A model generated the notes under the pieces. That model was given only the letters and a program-made list of their open reading frames with translations. It ran no database searches and was not told where the DNA came from. From positions 846,022-910,021 of the forward strand of contig NZ_ARWB01000001.1 of assembly GCF_000384475.1 (NCBI RefSeq): a stretch of DNA of 64,000 bases. The letters are read 5' to 3'. This DNA is from Methylopila sp. M107. GTDB lineage: Bacteria; Pseudomonadota; Alphaproteobacteria; Rhizobiales; Methylopilaceae. Positions 49,301 through 58,098 of the stretch are shown here, piece by piece; within the stretch, counting starts at the first letter, position 1, and each line of letters starts with the position of its first letter. The position numbers and the translations under genes were made by a program.

Positions 49301-49782
49301 CGGGCGCGACCGCCGGCCGGCTCGCCGCCACCGTGCTGTCGCGCCAGGAGCGCAAGACCAAGACCGGCAACCGCATGGGCGTCGTGACCCTGTCGGACCC
49401 GACCGGACACTACGAGGCCGTGATTTTTTCGGAAGGGCTCGCGCTCTATCGCGACCTGCTGGAGCCGAACACGCCCGTGATCATCGGCGTCGCCGCCGCG
49501 CTCGAAGGCGACGAGGTGCGGCTGCGTCTGGAATCCGTCGAGCCGCTCGACCGTGCGGCCGAACGGCAGCAGAAGTCGGTGCGGGTGTTCCTGCGCTCTC
49601 CGGAACCGTTCGACGCCCTGTCGCGGCGGCTCGAACGGGGAGACGGCGAGGTCTCGGTCGTCATGCTGCTGGAGGCCGGCGCGGAGGTCGAGATCAAGCT
49701 GCCCGGAAAATACCGCGTCTCGCCGCAGGTCGCCGGCGCGCTGAAGACGGTTCCGGGCGTGGTCGCGGTCGAGGCGGCCTGA
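46342..49782 (+). CDS. dnaE: DNA polymerase III subunit alpha
   Basis: 1146 residues from a TTG at 46342 (a GTG at 46348 is possible; GGAGG lies at 46332-46336). The PHP domain starts FVHLNVRSSYSLLEGA, where the HxH metal motif of active PHP domains reads N-V-R, so PHP is probably inactive. Catalytic Asp residues are 417 and 419 (PDFDIDF) and 571 (KFDFLGL). The tail carries the OB fold (TAGRLAATVLSRQERKTKTGN). It is the replicative polymerase. The short SOS-type ORF lies upstream. Confidence 0.97.
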   Translation: MGVIDGLKASPGFVHLNVRSSYSLLEGALKVAKIADLAKADHAPAVALTDDNLFGALEFSEKLAGAGVQPIVGLTIRVDFQDREQRSGRPVKDEGRPSIVLLCSDEAGYRNLMALSSHAFMTGDGDGAPFVTPDVLERWRDGLIALTGGPEGPVDRAFHEGADDVAAARLGRLEALYGDRLYVELQRHDLASEKAVEGGLVGLAYKRGLPLVATNGARFAARSDHEAHDALICLAEGRVLAETERRQMSADHFFKTRAEMAALFSDLPEALASTVEIARRSSYRPRTAKPILPRFTVGDGEGADEAAELRRQAIAGLKARLDAHGPAPELDVATYEARLDFELGVIERMKFPGYFLIVADFIKWAKAQGIPVGPGRGSGAGSLVAYSLTITDLDPLRFGLLFERFLNPERISMPDFDIDFCQDRREEVIRYVQARYGQDRVAQIITFGTLQARGVMRDVGRVLEMPYGQVDKLCKLVPQNPANPVTLRQAVTDEPKLAEAREGDATVGKMLDIALKLEGLYRHASTHAAGIVIGDRPLSELVPLYRDPRSDMPVTQFNMKWVEPAGLVKFDFLGLKTLTTLTTAVSLLKRRGIELDLEKIPIDDAATYAMLARGETVGVFQLESAGMRRALADMKPDRFEDIIALVALYRPGPMANIPTYCARKHGQEKPDYPHPKLEPILGETFGVIIYQEQVMQTAQSLAGYTLGEADMLRRAMGKKIRAEMDAQRERFVSGCVERAIGKSDASTIFDLLAKFADYGFNKSHAAAYALVAYQTAYLKANHPVEFLAASMTLDMGSTDKLAEFRQEAVRLGISVKPPCVNRSDVAFDVEDGAILYALSALKGVGGSAVAGLVAERRERPFASLNDFARRLDVRALPKRALESLVQAGALDALVPDRARALASVESVMAMAARTKGGEATGQSDFFGASEEPIRPVAHEPWTAGERLKREYEAVGFFLSGHPLDDYAGLLDRLRVKRYVDFVAAVKAGATAGRLAATVLSRQERKTKTGNRMGVVTLSDPTGHYEAVIFSEGLALYRDLLEPNTPVIIGVAAALEGDEVRLRLESVEPLDRAAERQQKSVRVFLRSPEPFDALSRRLERGDGEVSVVMLLEAGAEVEIKLPGKYRVSPQVAGALKTVPGVVAVEAA

Positions 49783-49879
49783 TCGACCGGTGAGGGGGGC
49801 AGATCGGCGCGGGCTCGGTCGGCGACGTGAGGCGCGATCCGCCGATAGGGCGGTCGCTTGAATGGCGTGACGCTTCCTT

Positions 49880-50013
49880 TTCACCTCTCCCCGTTTGGGG
49901 AGAGATCGGCCCGCAGGGCCGGGTGAGGGGGCGCCGCCCTCTTCGGAAAGCCCTGATCACCCTCACCCGCTCGGCTTCGCCTCACGACCTCTCCCCACCG
50001 GGGAGAGGTGAAG
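49880..50013. repeat. 134-bp palindromic mobile repeat, second copy
   Basis: The reverse complement of the element at 43111-43244; ends TTCACCTCTCCCC and GGGGAGAGGTGAAG, with CTCACCCGCTCGGCTTCGCCTCAC inside. It lies between dnaE and the rpsB promoter. Confidence 0.9.
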
Positions 50014-50060
50014 ACCGCGCTGTTGGTTCAAGCGAGCGCCACGCGCGCGGCGATCCTCGC

Positions 50061-50090
50061 TTGCCTTTTCTCGGATTCCTCGCCTATAAG
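50061..50090 (+). promoter_or_regulatory. Candidate rpsB promoter
   Basis: TTGCCT (50061-50066) and TATAAG (50085-50090) are separated by 18 bases, about 108 bp upstream of the rpsB start. Four of six and five of six matches to the sigma-70 consensus. The long leader would suit S2 autoregulation. Confidence 0.55.
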
Positions 50091-50198
50091 CCGCGCCATC
50101 TCACACGCGGGATCAGCGGCGATAACCAAGCCGTTCCGGCGGCGGGTCCAATGACGGGCCCGTTCGATCGCCCGCGGAGGTTACCGGAGAACGACATT

Positions 50199-51254
50199 AT
50201 GGCGCTGCCCGATTTCACCATGCGTCAGCTTCTCGAAGCTGGCGTGCACTTCGGCCATCAGGCCCACCGTTGGAACCCCAAGATGTCGCAGTACATCTTC
50301 GGCGCCCGCAACAACATCCACATCATCGACCTCGCCCAGACCGTGCCGATGCTGCATCGCGCGCTCCAGGCGGTCAGCGACGTCGTCGCCGGCGGCGGCC
50401 GCGTGCTCATCGTCGGCACCAAGCGCCAGGCCGCGGAAGTCGTGGCCGATTCGGCCCGCCGCTCGGCGCAGTATTTCGTGAACTCCCGCTGGCTCGGCGG
50501 CATGCTGACCAACTGGAAGACGATCTCGGGTTCGATCCAGCGCCTGCGCAAGCTCGAAGAGATGCTCGCCGGCGAAGCCCACGGCTTCACCAAGAAGGAG
50601 CGTCTGACGCTGTCGCGCGAGCGCGACAAGCTCGAGAAGACGCTCGGCGGCATCAAGGACATGGGCGGCCTGCCGAACCTCATCTTCGTGATCGACACGA
50701 ACAAGGAGCAGATCGCCGTGCAGGAGGCCCGTCGCCTCGGCATTCCGGTCGCCGCCATCCTCGACACCAATTCCGATCCGGAAGGCATCACCTATCCGAT
50801 CCCGGGCAATGACGACGCCGGCCGGGCGCTCGCGCTCTATGGCGACCTGATCGCCCGCGCCGCGATCGACGGCATCGGCCGCGGCCAGGGCGACAGCGGC
50901 GTCGATCTCGGCGCGCAGGAAGCCCCGGCGATCGAGCCGGTCGTCGAGGAGCCGGTTTCGGCCGAGGCCTCCGTGGTCGCGAGCTCGGACGCGCCGGTCG
51001 AGACCGTCGAGGAGACCTTCGAACTGCTCGCCGCCCCGCGCGGCGCGCCGGACGATCTGTCGAAGCTGTCAGGCGTCGGCCCGCAGCTCGAGCAGAAGCT
51101 CAACGAGTACGGCGTCTATCACTACTGGCAGATCGGCGCGATGACGCCGGTCGACGTCGCCAAGGCCGACGCCGACATGAAGCTCAACGGCCGCTTCGAG
51201 CGCGAGGGCTGGGTCGCCCAGGCCCGCGAGCAGCTCGCCGGCGTCGCCGCCTGA
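50199..51254 (+). CDS. rpsB: 30S ribosomal protein S2 with a C-terminal helix-hairpin-helix-like extension
   Basis: 351 residues from the ATG at 50199 ([21 protein letters not shown]); GGAGG is upstream. Residues 1-250 are S2 ([34 protein letters not shown]). The extension, about 285-351, has [22 protein letters not shown] and [16 protein letters not shown], like the helix-hairpin-helix module added to several alphaproteobacterial proteins. Its role is unknown. An upstream in-frame start is rejected. Confidence 0.96.
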   Translation: MALPDFTMRQLLEAGVHFGHQAHRWNPKMSQYIFGARNNIHIIDLAQTVPMLHRALQAVSDVVAGGGRVLIVGTKRQAAEVVADSARRSAQYFVNSRWLGGMLTNWKTISGSIQRLRKLEEMLAGEAHGFTKKERLTLSRERDKLEKTLGGIKDMGGLPNLIFVIDTNKEQIAVQEARRLGIPVAAILDTNSDPEGITYPIPGNDDAGRALALYGDLIARAAIDGIGRGQGDSGVDLGAQEAPAIEPVVEEPVSAEASVVASSDAPVETVEETFELLAAPRGAPDDLSKLSGVGPQLEQKLNEYGVYHYWQIGAMTPVDVAKADADMKLNGRFEREGWVAQAREQLAGVAA

Positions 51255-51303
51255 GTTTTCGCCGTCCCGTCACATGGCTGACGGGCGCCATCTGTTTTTG
51301 TCT

Positions 51304-51340
51304 GCGTCGCCCGGGTTTCCGGGCGACGCGCATTTTTCTT
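51304..51340 (+). terminator. Intrinsic terminator between rpsB and tsf
   Basis: GCGTCGCCCGG and CCGGGCGACGC form an 11-bp stem with a GTTT loop, followed by CATTTTTCTT. It may partly separate rpsB from tsf expression. Confidence 0.75.
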
Positions 51341-51351
51341 CGAGGATGATT

Positions 51352-52278
51352 ATGGCCAACATCACCGCCGCCATGGTGAAGGAGCTTCGCGAGAAGACCG
51401 GCGCCGGCATGATGGACTGCAAGAACGCGCTCGGCGAAGTCGCCGGGGACATCGAGGCCGCGGTCGACTGGCTGCGCAAGAAGGGTCTCGCCAAGGCCGC
51501 CAAGAAGGCCGGCCGCACCGCCGCCGAAGGCCTCGTCGCGGTCGCGACCGACGGAACCAAGGCGGTCGCGGTCGAGGTCAATTCCGAAACCGACTTCGTG
51601 GCGCGCAATCCCGAGTTCCAGGAGATGGTCTCGAACATCGCCAAGGTCGCGCTCGGCGTCGGCGACGACGTCGAGGCGATCCTCGCGGCCGCCTATCCGG
51701 GCGGCGGCACCGTCTCCGAGAAGATCCAGGCGACCGTCGGCAAGATCGGCGAGAACATGACGCTGCGCCGCGCGAAGCCGCTCGCCGTGTCGAGCGGCTC
51801 GGTCGGAACGTATGTCCACGCCCCGGTCGCGCCGAACCTCGGCAAGATCGCGGTGCTGGTCGCGCTCGAATCCGAGGGCAAGGCCGAGGCGCTCGCCGGC
51901 GTCGGCAAGCAGGTCGCGATGCATGTCGCGGCCACCAATCCGGCCGGCCTCGACGCCGCCTCGATCGACCCCGCGGTCGTCGAGCGTGAGAAGGCCGTGC
52001 TCGCCGACAAGGCGCGTGAGGGCGGAAAGCCTGAAGCCGTCATCGAGAAGATCGTCGAGAGCGGCATCAAGACGTTCTACAAGGAAGCGACGCTGCTCGA
52101 GCAGCCCTTCGTGCACGATACCTCCAAGACCGTCGCCCAGGCCGTGAAGGCGGTCGAGGCGGAAGCCGGCGCGCCGATCAAGATCGTGGGCTTCGTGCGC
52201 CTCGCGCTCGGCGAGGGCGTCGAGAAGGAAGAGAGCGACTTCGCGGCCGAAGTCGCGGCGGCTTCGGGCGTCAAGTAA
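51352..52278 (+). CDS. tsf: Elongation factor Ts
   Basis: 308 residues from the ATG at 51352. It begins [27 protein letters not shown] and has the conserved [14 protein letters not shown] stretch. It is the guanine-nucleotide exchange factor for EF-Tu. An upstream in-frame start at 51274 would run through the terminator and is rejected. rpsB-tsf order is canonical. Confidence 0.98.
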   Translation: MANITAAMVKELREKTGAGMMDCKNALGEVAGDIEAAVDWLRKKGLAKAAKKAGRTAAEGLVAVATDGTKAVAVEVNSETDFVARNPEFQEMVSNIAKVALGVGDDVEAILAAAYPGGGTVSEKIQATVGKIGENMTLRRAKPLAVSSGSVGTYVHAPVAPNLGKIAVLVALESEGKAEALAGVGKQVAMHVAATNPAGLDAASIDPAVVEREKAVLADKAREGGKPEAVIEKIVESGIKTFYKEATLLEQPFVHDTSKTVAQAVKAVEAEAGAPIKIVGFVRLALGEGVEKEESDFAAEVAAASGVK

Positions 52279-52337
52279 GCGCGACAGTCGTCGGCGCCAC
52301 TGGCGGTTGTCAGTCAATCGCACGGACGACCCGACAT

Positions 52338-52407
52338 CGTCACGCCCGGGCTTGACCCGGGCGTCCATCCCTGGCGATGGATTGTCGGATCAAGTCCGGC
52401 GATGACG
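52338..52407. repeat. Palindromic intergenic repeat (CGTCACGCCCGGG...GATGACG family)
   Basis: CGTCACGCCCGGGCTTGACC at the left and GGATCAAGTCCGGCGATGACG at the right, with TCCATCCCTGGCGATGGATTG between. Same family as at 11970. Confidence 0.75.
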
Positions 52408-52448
52408 CTCACCGGACTGCCTAATCCGCCCCAACGAGGAGCCTCCCG

Positions 52449-53171
52449 ATGGACGCCAAGCCGCTCTATCGCCGCGTCCTCGTCAAGGTGTCGGGAGAGG
52501 CCCTGATGGGGCCGGAAGCGTTTGGGCTTCACCAGCCGACGGTCGAGCGCATCGCCGACGATCTCGCCGCGACCCATGCGCTCGGCGTCGAGCTCGGCGT
52601 CGTGGTTGGGGGCGGCAACATTTTTCGCGGCATGCAGGTCTCGTCCAGCAAGGGCGTCGACCGTGCGACCGGCGACTATATGGGCATGCTCGCGACCGTG
52701 ATGAACGCGCTCGCGCTCAACGCCGCGGTCATGCGGCGGGGCGTGCAGTCGCGCGCGCTCTCGGCGCTCGACATGCCGGCGGTGTGCGAGACCTATACGC
52801 GTCCGCGCGCGCTCGCCCATCTCGACCGCGGCCGCATCGTCATCTTCGCGGCCGGCACCGGCAACCCGTTCTTCACCACCGACACGGCCGCCGCCCTGCG
52901 CGCGATCGAGACCGGCTGCGAGGCGCTGCTGAAGGCGACCAATGTCGACGGCATCTATTCGGCCGACCCGAAGAAAGACCCGTCGGCGACGAGGTTCGAG
53001 CGCCTGACGCATGACGAGGTGCTGCACAAGGACCTCAAGGTCATGGACACGGCCGCCTTCGCGCTTGCGCGCGAGAACGCGCTTCCGGTAATCGTCTTTT
53101 CCATTCACGAGCCCGGCTCGATCCAGGCGGCGGTCTGCGGCGGGGGTCGCGCGACCACGGTCGCGAGCTGA
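52449..53171 (+). CDS. pyrH: Uridylate kinase
   Basis: 240 residues. It has [27 protein letters not shown] and [25 protein letters not shown], the UMP-kinase motifs. It converts UMP to UDP and is regulated by GTP and UTP in the family. GAGGAG lies before the ATG. Order tsf-pyrH-frr-uppS is canonical. Confidence 0.97.
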   Translation: MDAKPLYRRVLVKVSGEALMGPEAFGLHQPTVERIADDLAATHALGVELGVVVGGGNIFRGMQVSSSKGVDRATGDYMGMLATVMNALALNAAVMRRGVQSRALSALDMPAVCETYTRPRALAHLDRGRIVIFAAGTGNPFFTTDTAAALRAIETGCEALLKATNVDGIYSADPKKDPSATRFERLTHDEVLHKDLKVMDTAAFALARENALPVIVFSIHEPGSIQAAVCGGGRATTVAS

Positions 53172-53211
53172 AGAGGCGGCTTCAACCGCCCGAGCGCCAG
53201 CAGGAGGCCAC

Positions 53212-53772
53212 ATGTCCAGCCCTTTCGATCTCGAAGACATCAAGCGCCGCATGACCGGCGCGGTGACGTCGCTTAAGACCGATCTGTCAGGCCTGAGGAC
53301 CGGCCGCGCATCGACGAACCTGCTCGATCCCGTGACGGTGACGGCCTACGGGGCCGAGATGCCGCTCAACCAGGTCGCGACGGTGAGCGTGCCCGAGGCC
53401 CGCATGTTGAGCGTGCAGGTGTGGGACCGGTCCATGGTGAACGCGGTCGAGAAGGCGATCCGGGAGGCCAATCTCGGCCTCAACCCGATTACCGAAGGCC
53501 AGCTGATGCGCATCCCGCTGCCGGAGCTCAACGCCGACCGGCGCAAGGAACTCGTCAAGGTCGCGCACAAATACGCCGAGAACCAGCGCGTCGCCGTCCG
53601 CCATGTGCGGCGCGATGGCATGGACGTGCTGAAGAAGGCCGAAAAGGACGGCGACGTCAGCAAGGACGACCATGATAGGTTCGCCGAACAGGTGCAGAAG
53701 GCGACCGACGCCGCCGTGGCCGAAATCGACCAGGCCCTTGCGGCGAAAGAGAAAGACATTCTGCAGGTGTGA
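53212..53772 (+). CDS. frr: Ribosome recycling factor
   Basis: 186 residues, the usual length. It has [15 protein letters not shown] near the start, then [23 protein letters not shown] and [24 protein letters not shown]. With EF-G it splits post-termination ribosomes. A GGAGG site precedes the ATG. Confidence 0.98.
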   Translation: MSSPFDLEDIKRRMTGAVTSLKTDLSGLRTGRASTNLLDPVTVTAYGAEMPLNQVATVSVPEARMLSVQVWDRSMVNAVEKAIREANLGLNPITEGQLMRIPLPELNADRRKELVKVAHKYAENQRVAVRHVRRDGMDVLKKAEKDGDVSKDDHDRFAEQVQKATDAAVAEIDQALAAKEKDILQV

Positions 53773-53903
53773 TAGGCTGCGCGCTTCGGCGTCGTGACCG
53801 ACTGAGTCTGCGCGCCGGGAGACGCGCGGCGCGACGTAAGAAGGCGCGAGCCCGTGAACGGGCCTAGAATTCCAGCTGCACTCTCGTCCGGGCGCTTTTC
53901 GCG

Positions 53904-54677
53904 ATGATGCCGACCAATCTGCCGCGATGGACAGATGATGCGCCCGAACCCGGCGTTCCCGGCGCGCCGCCGCGCCATGTCGCGATCATCATGGACGGCA
54001 ATGGCCGCTGGGCCGCGGCGCGCGGTTTGCCGCGGCTCGAAGGGCACAGGCGCGGCGTCGAGGCGCTGCGGCGCGCGGTGCGCGCGGCGCATGAACTCGG
54101 CGTGCGGCACCTGACGCTCTACAGCTTCTCCGTCGAGAACTGGTCCCGGCCTGTCGAGGAGGTCTCCGACCTGATGAACCTGCTTCGGCTGTTCATCCGG
54201 CGCGACCTGGCGGAGCTCCGCGACTCGAACGTCAGGATCCGCGTCATCGGCGAGCGGGTCGGCCTTCCGGCCGACATCCTCGGCCTGCTGGTCGAGGCGG
54301 AGACGACGACCCGCGCGAACACCGGGCTGACCCTCGTGGTGGCGTTCAACTATGGCGGCCGGCAGGAGCTGGTGTCGGCGATCCGGCGCATCGCGGAGGC
54401 CGCGCGCGACGGTCGCCTCGACCCTTCGAAGATCGACACGGGCGTCGTGTCGGACCATCTCGACACCGCCGACATTCCCGACCCAGACCTCGTCATCCGG
54501 ACCAGCGGCGAACTCCGGATCTCGAACTTCCTGCTCTGGCAGAGCGCCTATGCGGAATTCGCCTTCCTGCCGATGCACTGGCCGGATTTCGACAAGAAGG
54601 CCTTCGAGGACGCGGTCGCCAACTATCAGTCGCGGCAGCGTCGCTATGGCGGGCGCCTGACCCGGGCCGGGGCGTGA
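53904..54677 (+). CDS. uppS: Undecaprenyl diphosphate synthase
   Basis: 257 residues. The catalytic Asp31 lies in [14 protein letters not shown]; the family pieces [11 protein letters not shown] and [27 protein letters not shown] follow. It makes the C55 lipid carrier for peptidoglycan and other surface polymers. Its stop overlaps the cdsA GTG by four bases. Start could be the second ATG, one codon later. Confidence 0.97.
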   Translation: MMPTNLPRWTDDAPEPGVPGAPPRHVAIIMDGNGRWAAARGLPRLEGHRRGVEALRRAVRAAHELGVRHLTLYSFSVENWSRPVEEVSDLMNLLRLFIRRDLAELRDSNVRIRVIGERVGLPADILGLLVEAETTTRANTGLTLVVAFNYGGRQELVSAIRRIAEAARDGRLDPSKIDTGVVSDHLDTADIPDPDLVIRTSGELRISNFLLWQSAYAEFAFLPMHWPDFDKKAFEDAVANYQSRQRRYGGRLTRAGA

Positions 54678-55531
54678 ACCCACCCGAACTCGAGCAGCGC
54701 CGGCGGTCTTCGGATCTCGGTCCGCGCACCGCGTCCGCCGTCGTCATGGTCGTCGCGGCGCTCGCTGCCGCCTACGCCGGTGGGCTTGCCTTCGCGGCGT
54801 TCTGGACGCTGGCCGGCGTGGCGGTCGGCGTCGAATGGGCGTGGCTCGTCGCGTCCGACCCGCGCCGCCGCCGGCTGGTCGCAGCCGCGGTCGCGACGAC
54901 GCTGCTGCTCGCGGGGCTCTCCCTATGGCTCGCCGTCTATCTGCCGAGCGCGCCGCTCGCGGCGGCCGCCATGCTGGCGGTCGGCGCCGGCGTGGTCGCG
55001 CTGCTGGCGCGACCGGACCGCTTCGCCTTTGTGGCTGTACCTTACGGCGCCGCGGTCTTCGTCGGCGCGATCCTGCTGCGGCAGGACCCGCAGGACGGGC
55101 TGCTCGCGATCCTCTGGCTGTTCGCGGTCGTGTGGGCGACGGACATTGCGGCCTATTTCACGGGTCGGGCGCTCGGCGGACCGAAGCTCGCGCCGCGCAT
55201 CTCGCCGAAGAAGACCTGGTCGGGCGCGATCGGCGGCGCCGCGGCAGCGGTTCTGGCGGGCGTCGCCGTCGCGGCCGCGGGCGGCGCGGAAAGGCTCTGG
55301 CCGGTCGCGCTGATCGCGCTTGCGGTCTCGATCTCGGCCGAGTTCGGCGATCTGGTCGAATCCGGCGTCAAGCGGATCTACGGCGCGAAGGATTCGAGCC
55401 AGCTGATCCCGGGCCATGGCGGCCTGATGGACCGTCTCGACGGCTTCCTGTTCGCCGCGAGCCTCGCCGTCGCCATCGGCGTCGCGCGGGGCGGGCTCGA
55501 CGGCGCAGGGCAGGGGCTGCTCAGGTGGTGA
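54674..55531 (+). CDS. cdsA: Phosphatidate cytidylyltransferase
   Basis: 285 residues from a GTG at 54674. It has about seven hydrophobic segments and the CDP-synthase signature [37 protein letters not shown] near the C-terminus. It makes CDP-diacylglycerol. Overlaps of four bases with uppS and dxr show tight coupling. Confidence 0.95.
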   Translation: MNPPELEQRRRSSDLGPRTASAVVMVVAALAAAYAGGLAFAAFWTLAGVAVGVEWAWLVASDPRRRRLVAAAVATTLLLAGLSLWLAVYLPSAPLAAAAMLAVGAGVVALLARPDRFAFVAVPYGAAVFVGAILLRQDPQDGLLAILWLFAVVWATDIAAYFTGRALGGPKLAPRISPKKTWSGAIGGAAAAVLAGVAVAAAGGAERLWPVALIALAVSISAEFGDLVESGVKRIYGAKDSSQLIPGHGGLMDRLDGFLFAASLAVAIGVARGGLDGAGQGLLRW

Positions 55532-56718
55532 GCCCCGCGCGCAAGCGGACCGTCACCGTGCTCGGCGCGACCGGATCGGTCGGCGGCGCGACGGTCGACC
55601 TGCTGGCGCGGCGGGCGGACCTGTTCGACGTCGAGGCGGTCGTAGCCGGCCGCGACGCCGAAGCGTTGGCGGAGGTCGCGCGGCGGCTCGGCGCCCGTCG
55701 CGCGGTGATCGCAGACCCCAGCCGGGCGCAGGCGCTCGGCGACGCGCTCGCCGGCTCGGGCGTCTCCTACGCCGCCGGCCACAGCGCGGTGATCGACGCG
55801 GCCTCGATCCCCGTCGATTGGACGATGGCCGCGATCTCCGGCGCGGCCGGGCTCGCGCCGACGATCGCGGCGGTGCGGCGCGGCGGCGTCATAGCCCTCG
55901 CCAACAAGGAATGCCTCGTTTGCGCGGGCGCCGCCTTCATGGCCGAAGTCGCGCGATCGACCGCGACGCTGCTGCCGGTCGATTCGGAGCACAACGCGCT
56001 GCTGCAGGCGCTCGGCGGTCAGAGCGTGGACGACGTCGAGACCATGACGCTGACCGCGTCGGGAGGGCCGTTTCGGACATGGGAGCCGGCGCGGATCGCG
56101 GCCGCCCGCCCGGAGGACGCGCTGCGCCATCCGACCTGGTCGATGGGCGCCAAGATCACGATCGATTCGGCGACGCTGATGAACAAGGGTCTCGAGCTCA
56201 TCGAGGCGCATCACCTGTTCGCGATCGAATCGGAACGGCTCGACGTGCTGGTGCACCCCCAGTCCGCGGTGCACGGTCTCGTGACCTTCAGGGACGGCGC
56301 GGTGACGGCGGGGCTTGCGGCCCCCGACATGCGGGTCCCGATCGCCCACACGCTCGGCCATCCCCAGAGGCTTGCGACGTCGGCGGCGCGGCTCGACCTG
56401 GCGCGGCTCGGCCAGCTGACCTTCGAGGCTCCCGACACCGAAAGGTTCCCGGCGCTCCGCCTCGCGCGCGAGGCGCTCGCCGAGGGCGGCGCGACCGCGA
56501 CCGTGCTGAACGCCGCGAACGAGGTGGCGGTCGCGCTGTTCCTCGACCGCCGGATCGGCTTTATGGACATTCCGAGACTGGTCGAGGAGACGCTCGCGCT
56601 CTTCGGCAAGGTGAGCTCCGCCGCTCCGGCGAGCGTGGAGGAGGCGCTGGCGCTCGATCGCGAGGCCCGCAGCGTCGCGTCCGAACGCTTGCCCGCCGCC
56701 CGCTTTCGGGCTCACTAG
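55528..56718 (+). CDS. dxr: 1-deoxy-D-xylulose 5-phosphate reductoisomerase
   Basis: 396 residues from a GTG at 55528, overlapping the cdsA stop (a GTG three bases earlier is possible). It has the NADPH-binding GATGSVGGATVDL, the metal-binding DSEHNALLQ, TASGGPFRTW and the NKGLELIEAHHLF stretch. It runs the second step of the methylerythritol phosphate pathway, supplying the isoprenoid units used by UppS. Confidence 0.97.
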   Translation: MSPARKRTVTVLGATGSVGGATVDLLARRADLFDVEAVVAGRDAEALAEVARRLGARRAVIADPSRAQALGDALAGSGVSYAAGHSAVIDAASIPVDWTMAAISGAAGLAPTIAAVRRGGVIALANKECLVCAGAAFMAEVARSTATLLPVDSEHNALLQALGGQSVDDVETMTLTASGGPFRTWEPARIAAARPEDALRHPTWSMGAKITIDSATLMNKGLELIEAHHLFAIESERLDVLVHPQSAVHGLVTFRDGAVTAGLAAPDMRVPIAHTLGHPQRLATSAARLDLARLGQLTFEAPDTERFPALRLAREALAEGGATATVLNAANEVAVALFLDRRIGFMDIPRLVEETLALFGKVSSAAPASVEEALALDREARSVASERLPAARFRAH

Positions 56719-56774
56719 CAAACGCCGGCGTCGATCCCGATCTTGCGGGAGGGCAGGCAGAACCGAGGGCCGAA

Positions 56775-57923
56775 ATGTCGTTCCTGAATGAAATGTGGGG
56801 AGCGGGCTGGTCCGCCGGCGCCTATGTCGTGCCATTCCTGTTCGTGCTCACCATCGTGGTGTTCTTTCACGAGCTCGGCCACTTCCTCGTGGCGCGCTGG
56901 ACCGGCGTGAAGGTCGAGACCTTCTCGATCGGCTTCGGGCCGGAAATCTTTGGTTTCAACGACCGCCACGACACGCGCTGGCGCCTCGCCGCGATTCCGC
57001 TCGGCGGCTACGTCAAATTCTCCGGCGACGAGAACGCCGCGAGCGCGCCTGACGCGGAGACGCTCGATCACATGACGCCGGAAGAACGGCGCAGCAGCTT
57101 CTACTTTGCGCCGCTGCCGGCGCGCGCCGCCATTGTCGCGGCCGGGCCGATCGCCAATTTCCTGCTCGCGATCGTCATATTCGCCGGGCTGTTCACGCTG
57201 GTTGGGCGCACCGTCATCGACGCGAGAATCGGCTCGGTCGATCCGTCGAGCGCGGCTGCGGAGGCGGGACTGCAGCCCGGCGATCTCGTGCTCGAGATCG
57301 ACGGCCATAAGATCTCGTCCTTCAGCGACGTCCAGCGCGCCGTCGAGATCAGCGCGGACCGACCGCTGCGGATCACGCTCGAACGCGGGAACGAGCAGCG
57401 CGAGATCACGGCGACGCCGAAGCTGAAGGAGATCAAGGATCCGTTCGGCAACAAGCTCAGAATCGGCCTGCTCGGCGTCAGGCCCTCGGTCGAGCCGCAG
57501 AACGTCCGGCTGGAGAAGTACGGACCGATCGACGCAGTCGTGGCCGGCGTCAAGGAGACTTGGTACATCCTCGACCGCACGGTGAAGTTTATCGGCGGCC
57601 TGATGACCGGCCGCGAGTCGGCCGATCAGCTGAGCGGACCGATCGGCATCGCCAAGATGTCCGGAGACGTCGCCAAGCTCGGTTTCGCCTCGCTGATCTC
57701 GATGGCGGCGCTGCTGTCGGTGTCGATCGGCTTTCTCAATCTGCTGCCGATTCCGGTGCTCGACGGCGGCCACCTGCTGTTCTTCGCGGTGGAGGCCCTG
57801 AGAGGCCGCCCATTGAGCCCGCGAGCGCAGGAGATCGGCATGCGGGTAGGGCTGGCGCTGATCCTCCTCTTGATGGTGCTGGCCACCAAGAACGACATTT
57901 TTAACCGGTTGTCCCTAGGTTGA
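56775..57923 (+). CDS. rseP: Site-2 metalloprotease RseP
   Basis: 382 residues from the ATG at 56775. HELGH, with His32 and His36 as zinc ligands, lies in the first helix; a PDZ domain occupies about 135-215; the C-terminal LLPIPVLDGGHLLFF motif completes the zinc site. It cleaves anti-sigma factors or remnant signal peptides in the membrane. It precedes bamA as in many relatives. Confidence 0.95.
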   Translation: MSFLNEMWGAGWSAGAYVVPFLFVLTIVVFFHELGHFLVARWTGVKVETFSIGFGPEIFGFNDRHDTRWRLAAIPLGGYVKFSGDENAASAPDAETLDHMTPEERRSSFYFAPLPARAAIVAAGPIANFLLAIVIFAGLFTLVGRTVIDARIGSVDPSSAAAEAGLQPGDLVLEIDGHKISSFSDVQRAVEISADRPLRITLERGNEQREITATPKLKEIKDPFGNKLRIGLLGVRPSVEPQNVRLEKYGPIDAVVAGVKETWYILDRTVKFIGGLMTGRESADQLSGPIGIAKMSGDVAKLGFASLISMAALLSVSIGFLNLLPIPVLDGGHLLFFAVEALRGRPLSPRAQEIGMRVGLALILLLMVLATKNDIFNRLSLG

Positions 57924-58098
57924 AATCGGGGTGGCGTGGCAGAGCCGCAACGGCTCGGTCCAATCGTCCGACCTGCGTTGAGTAGCGAGTTTGCACGTGC
58001 GTCAAAGTTCGATAGAAGCGGACAGGGTCGCTCCGCGGTCACCCATGTGTCTCTGCATGGATGACGTCGCGGGACACGGCACGGGGGTCCGTCTGCCC

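Noticed and set aside
46966-49884. A 972-codon open frame opposite dnaE
   Set aside because: It is the mirror of a well-supported polymerase gene and shows no motif; composition-driven.
49827-50198. A longer N-terminus for S2
   Set aside because: It would translate the 134-bp repeat and the promoter; the ATG at 50199 gives the standard S2 start.
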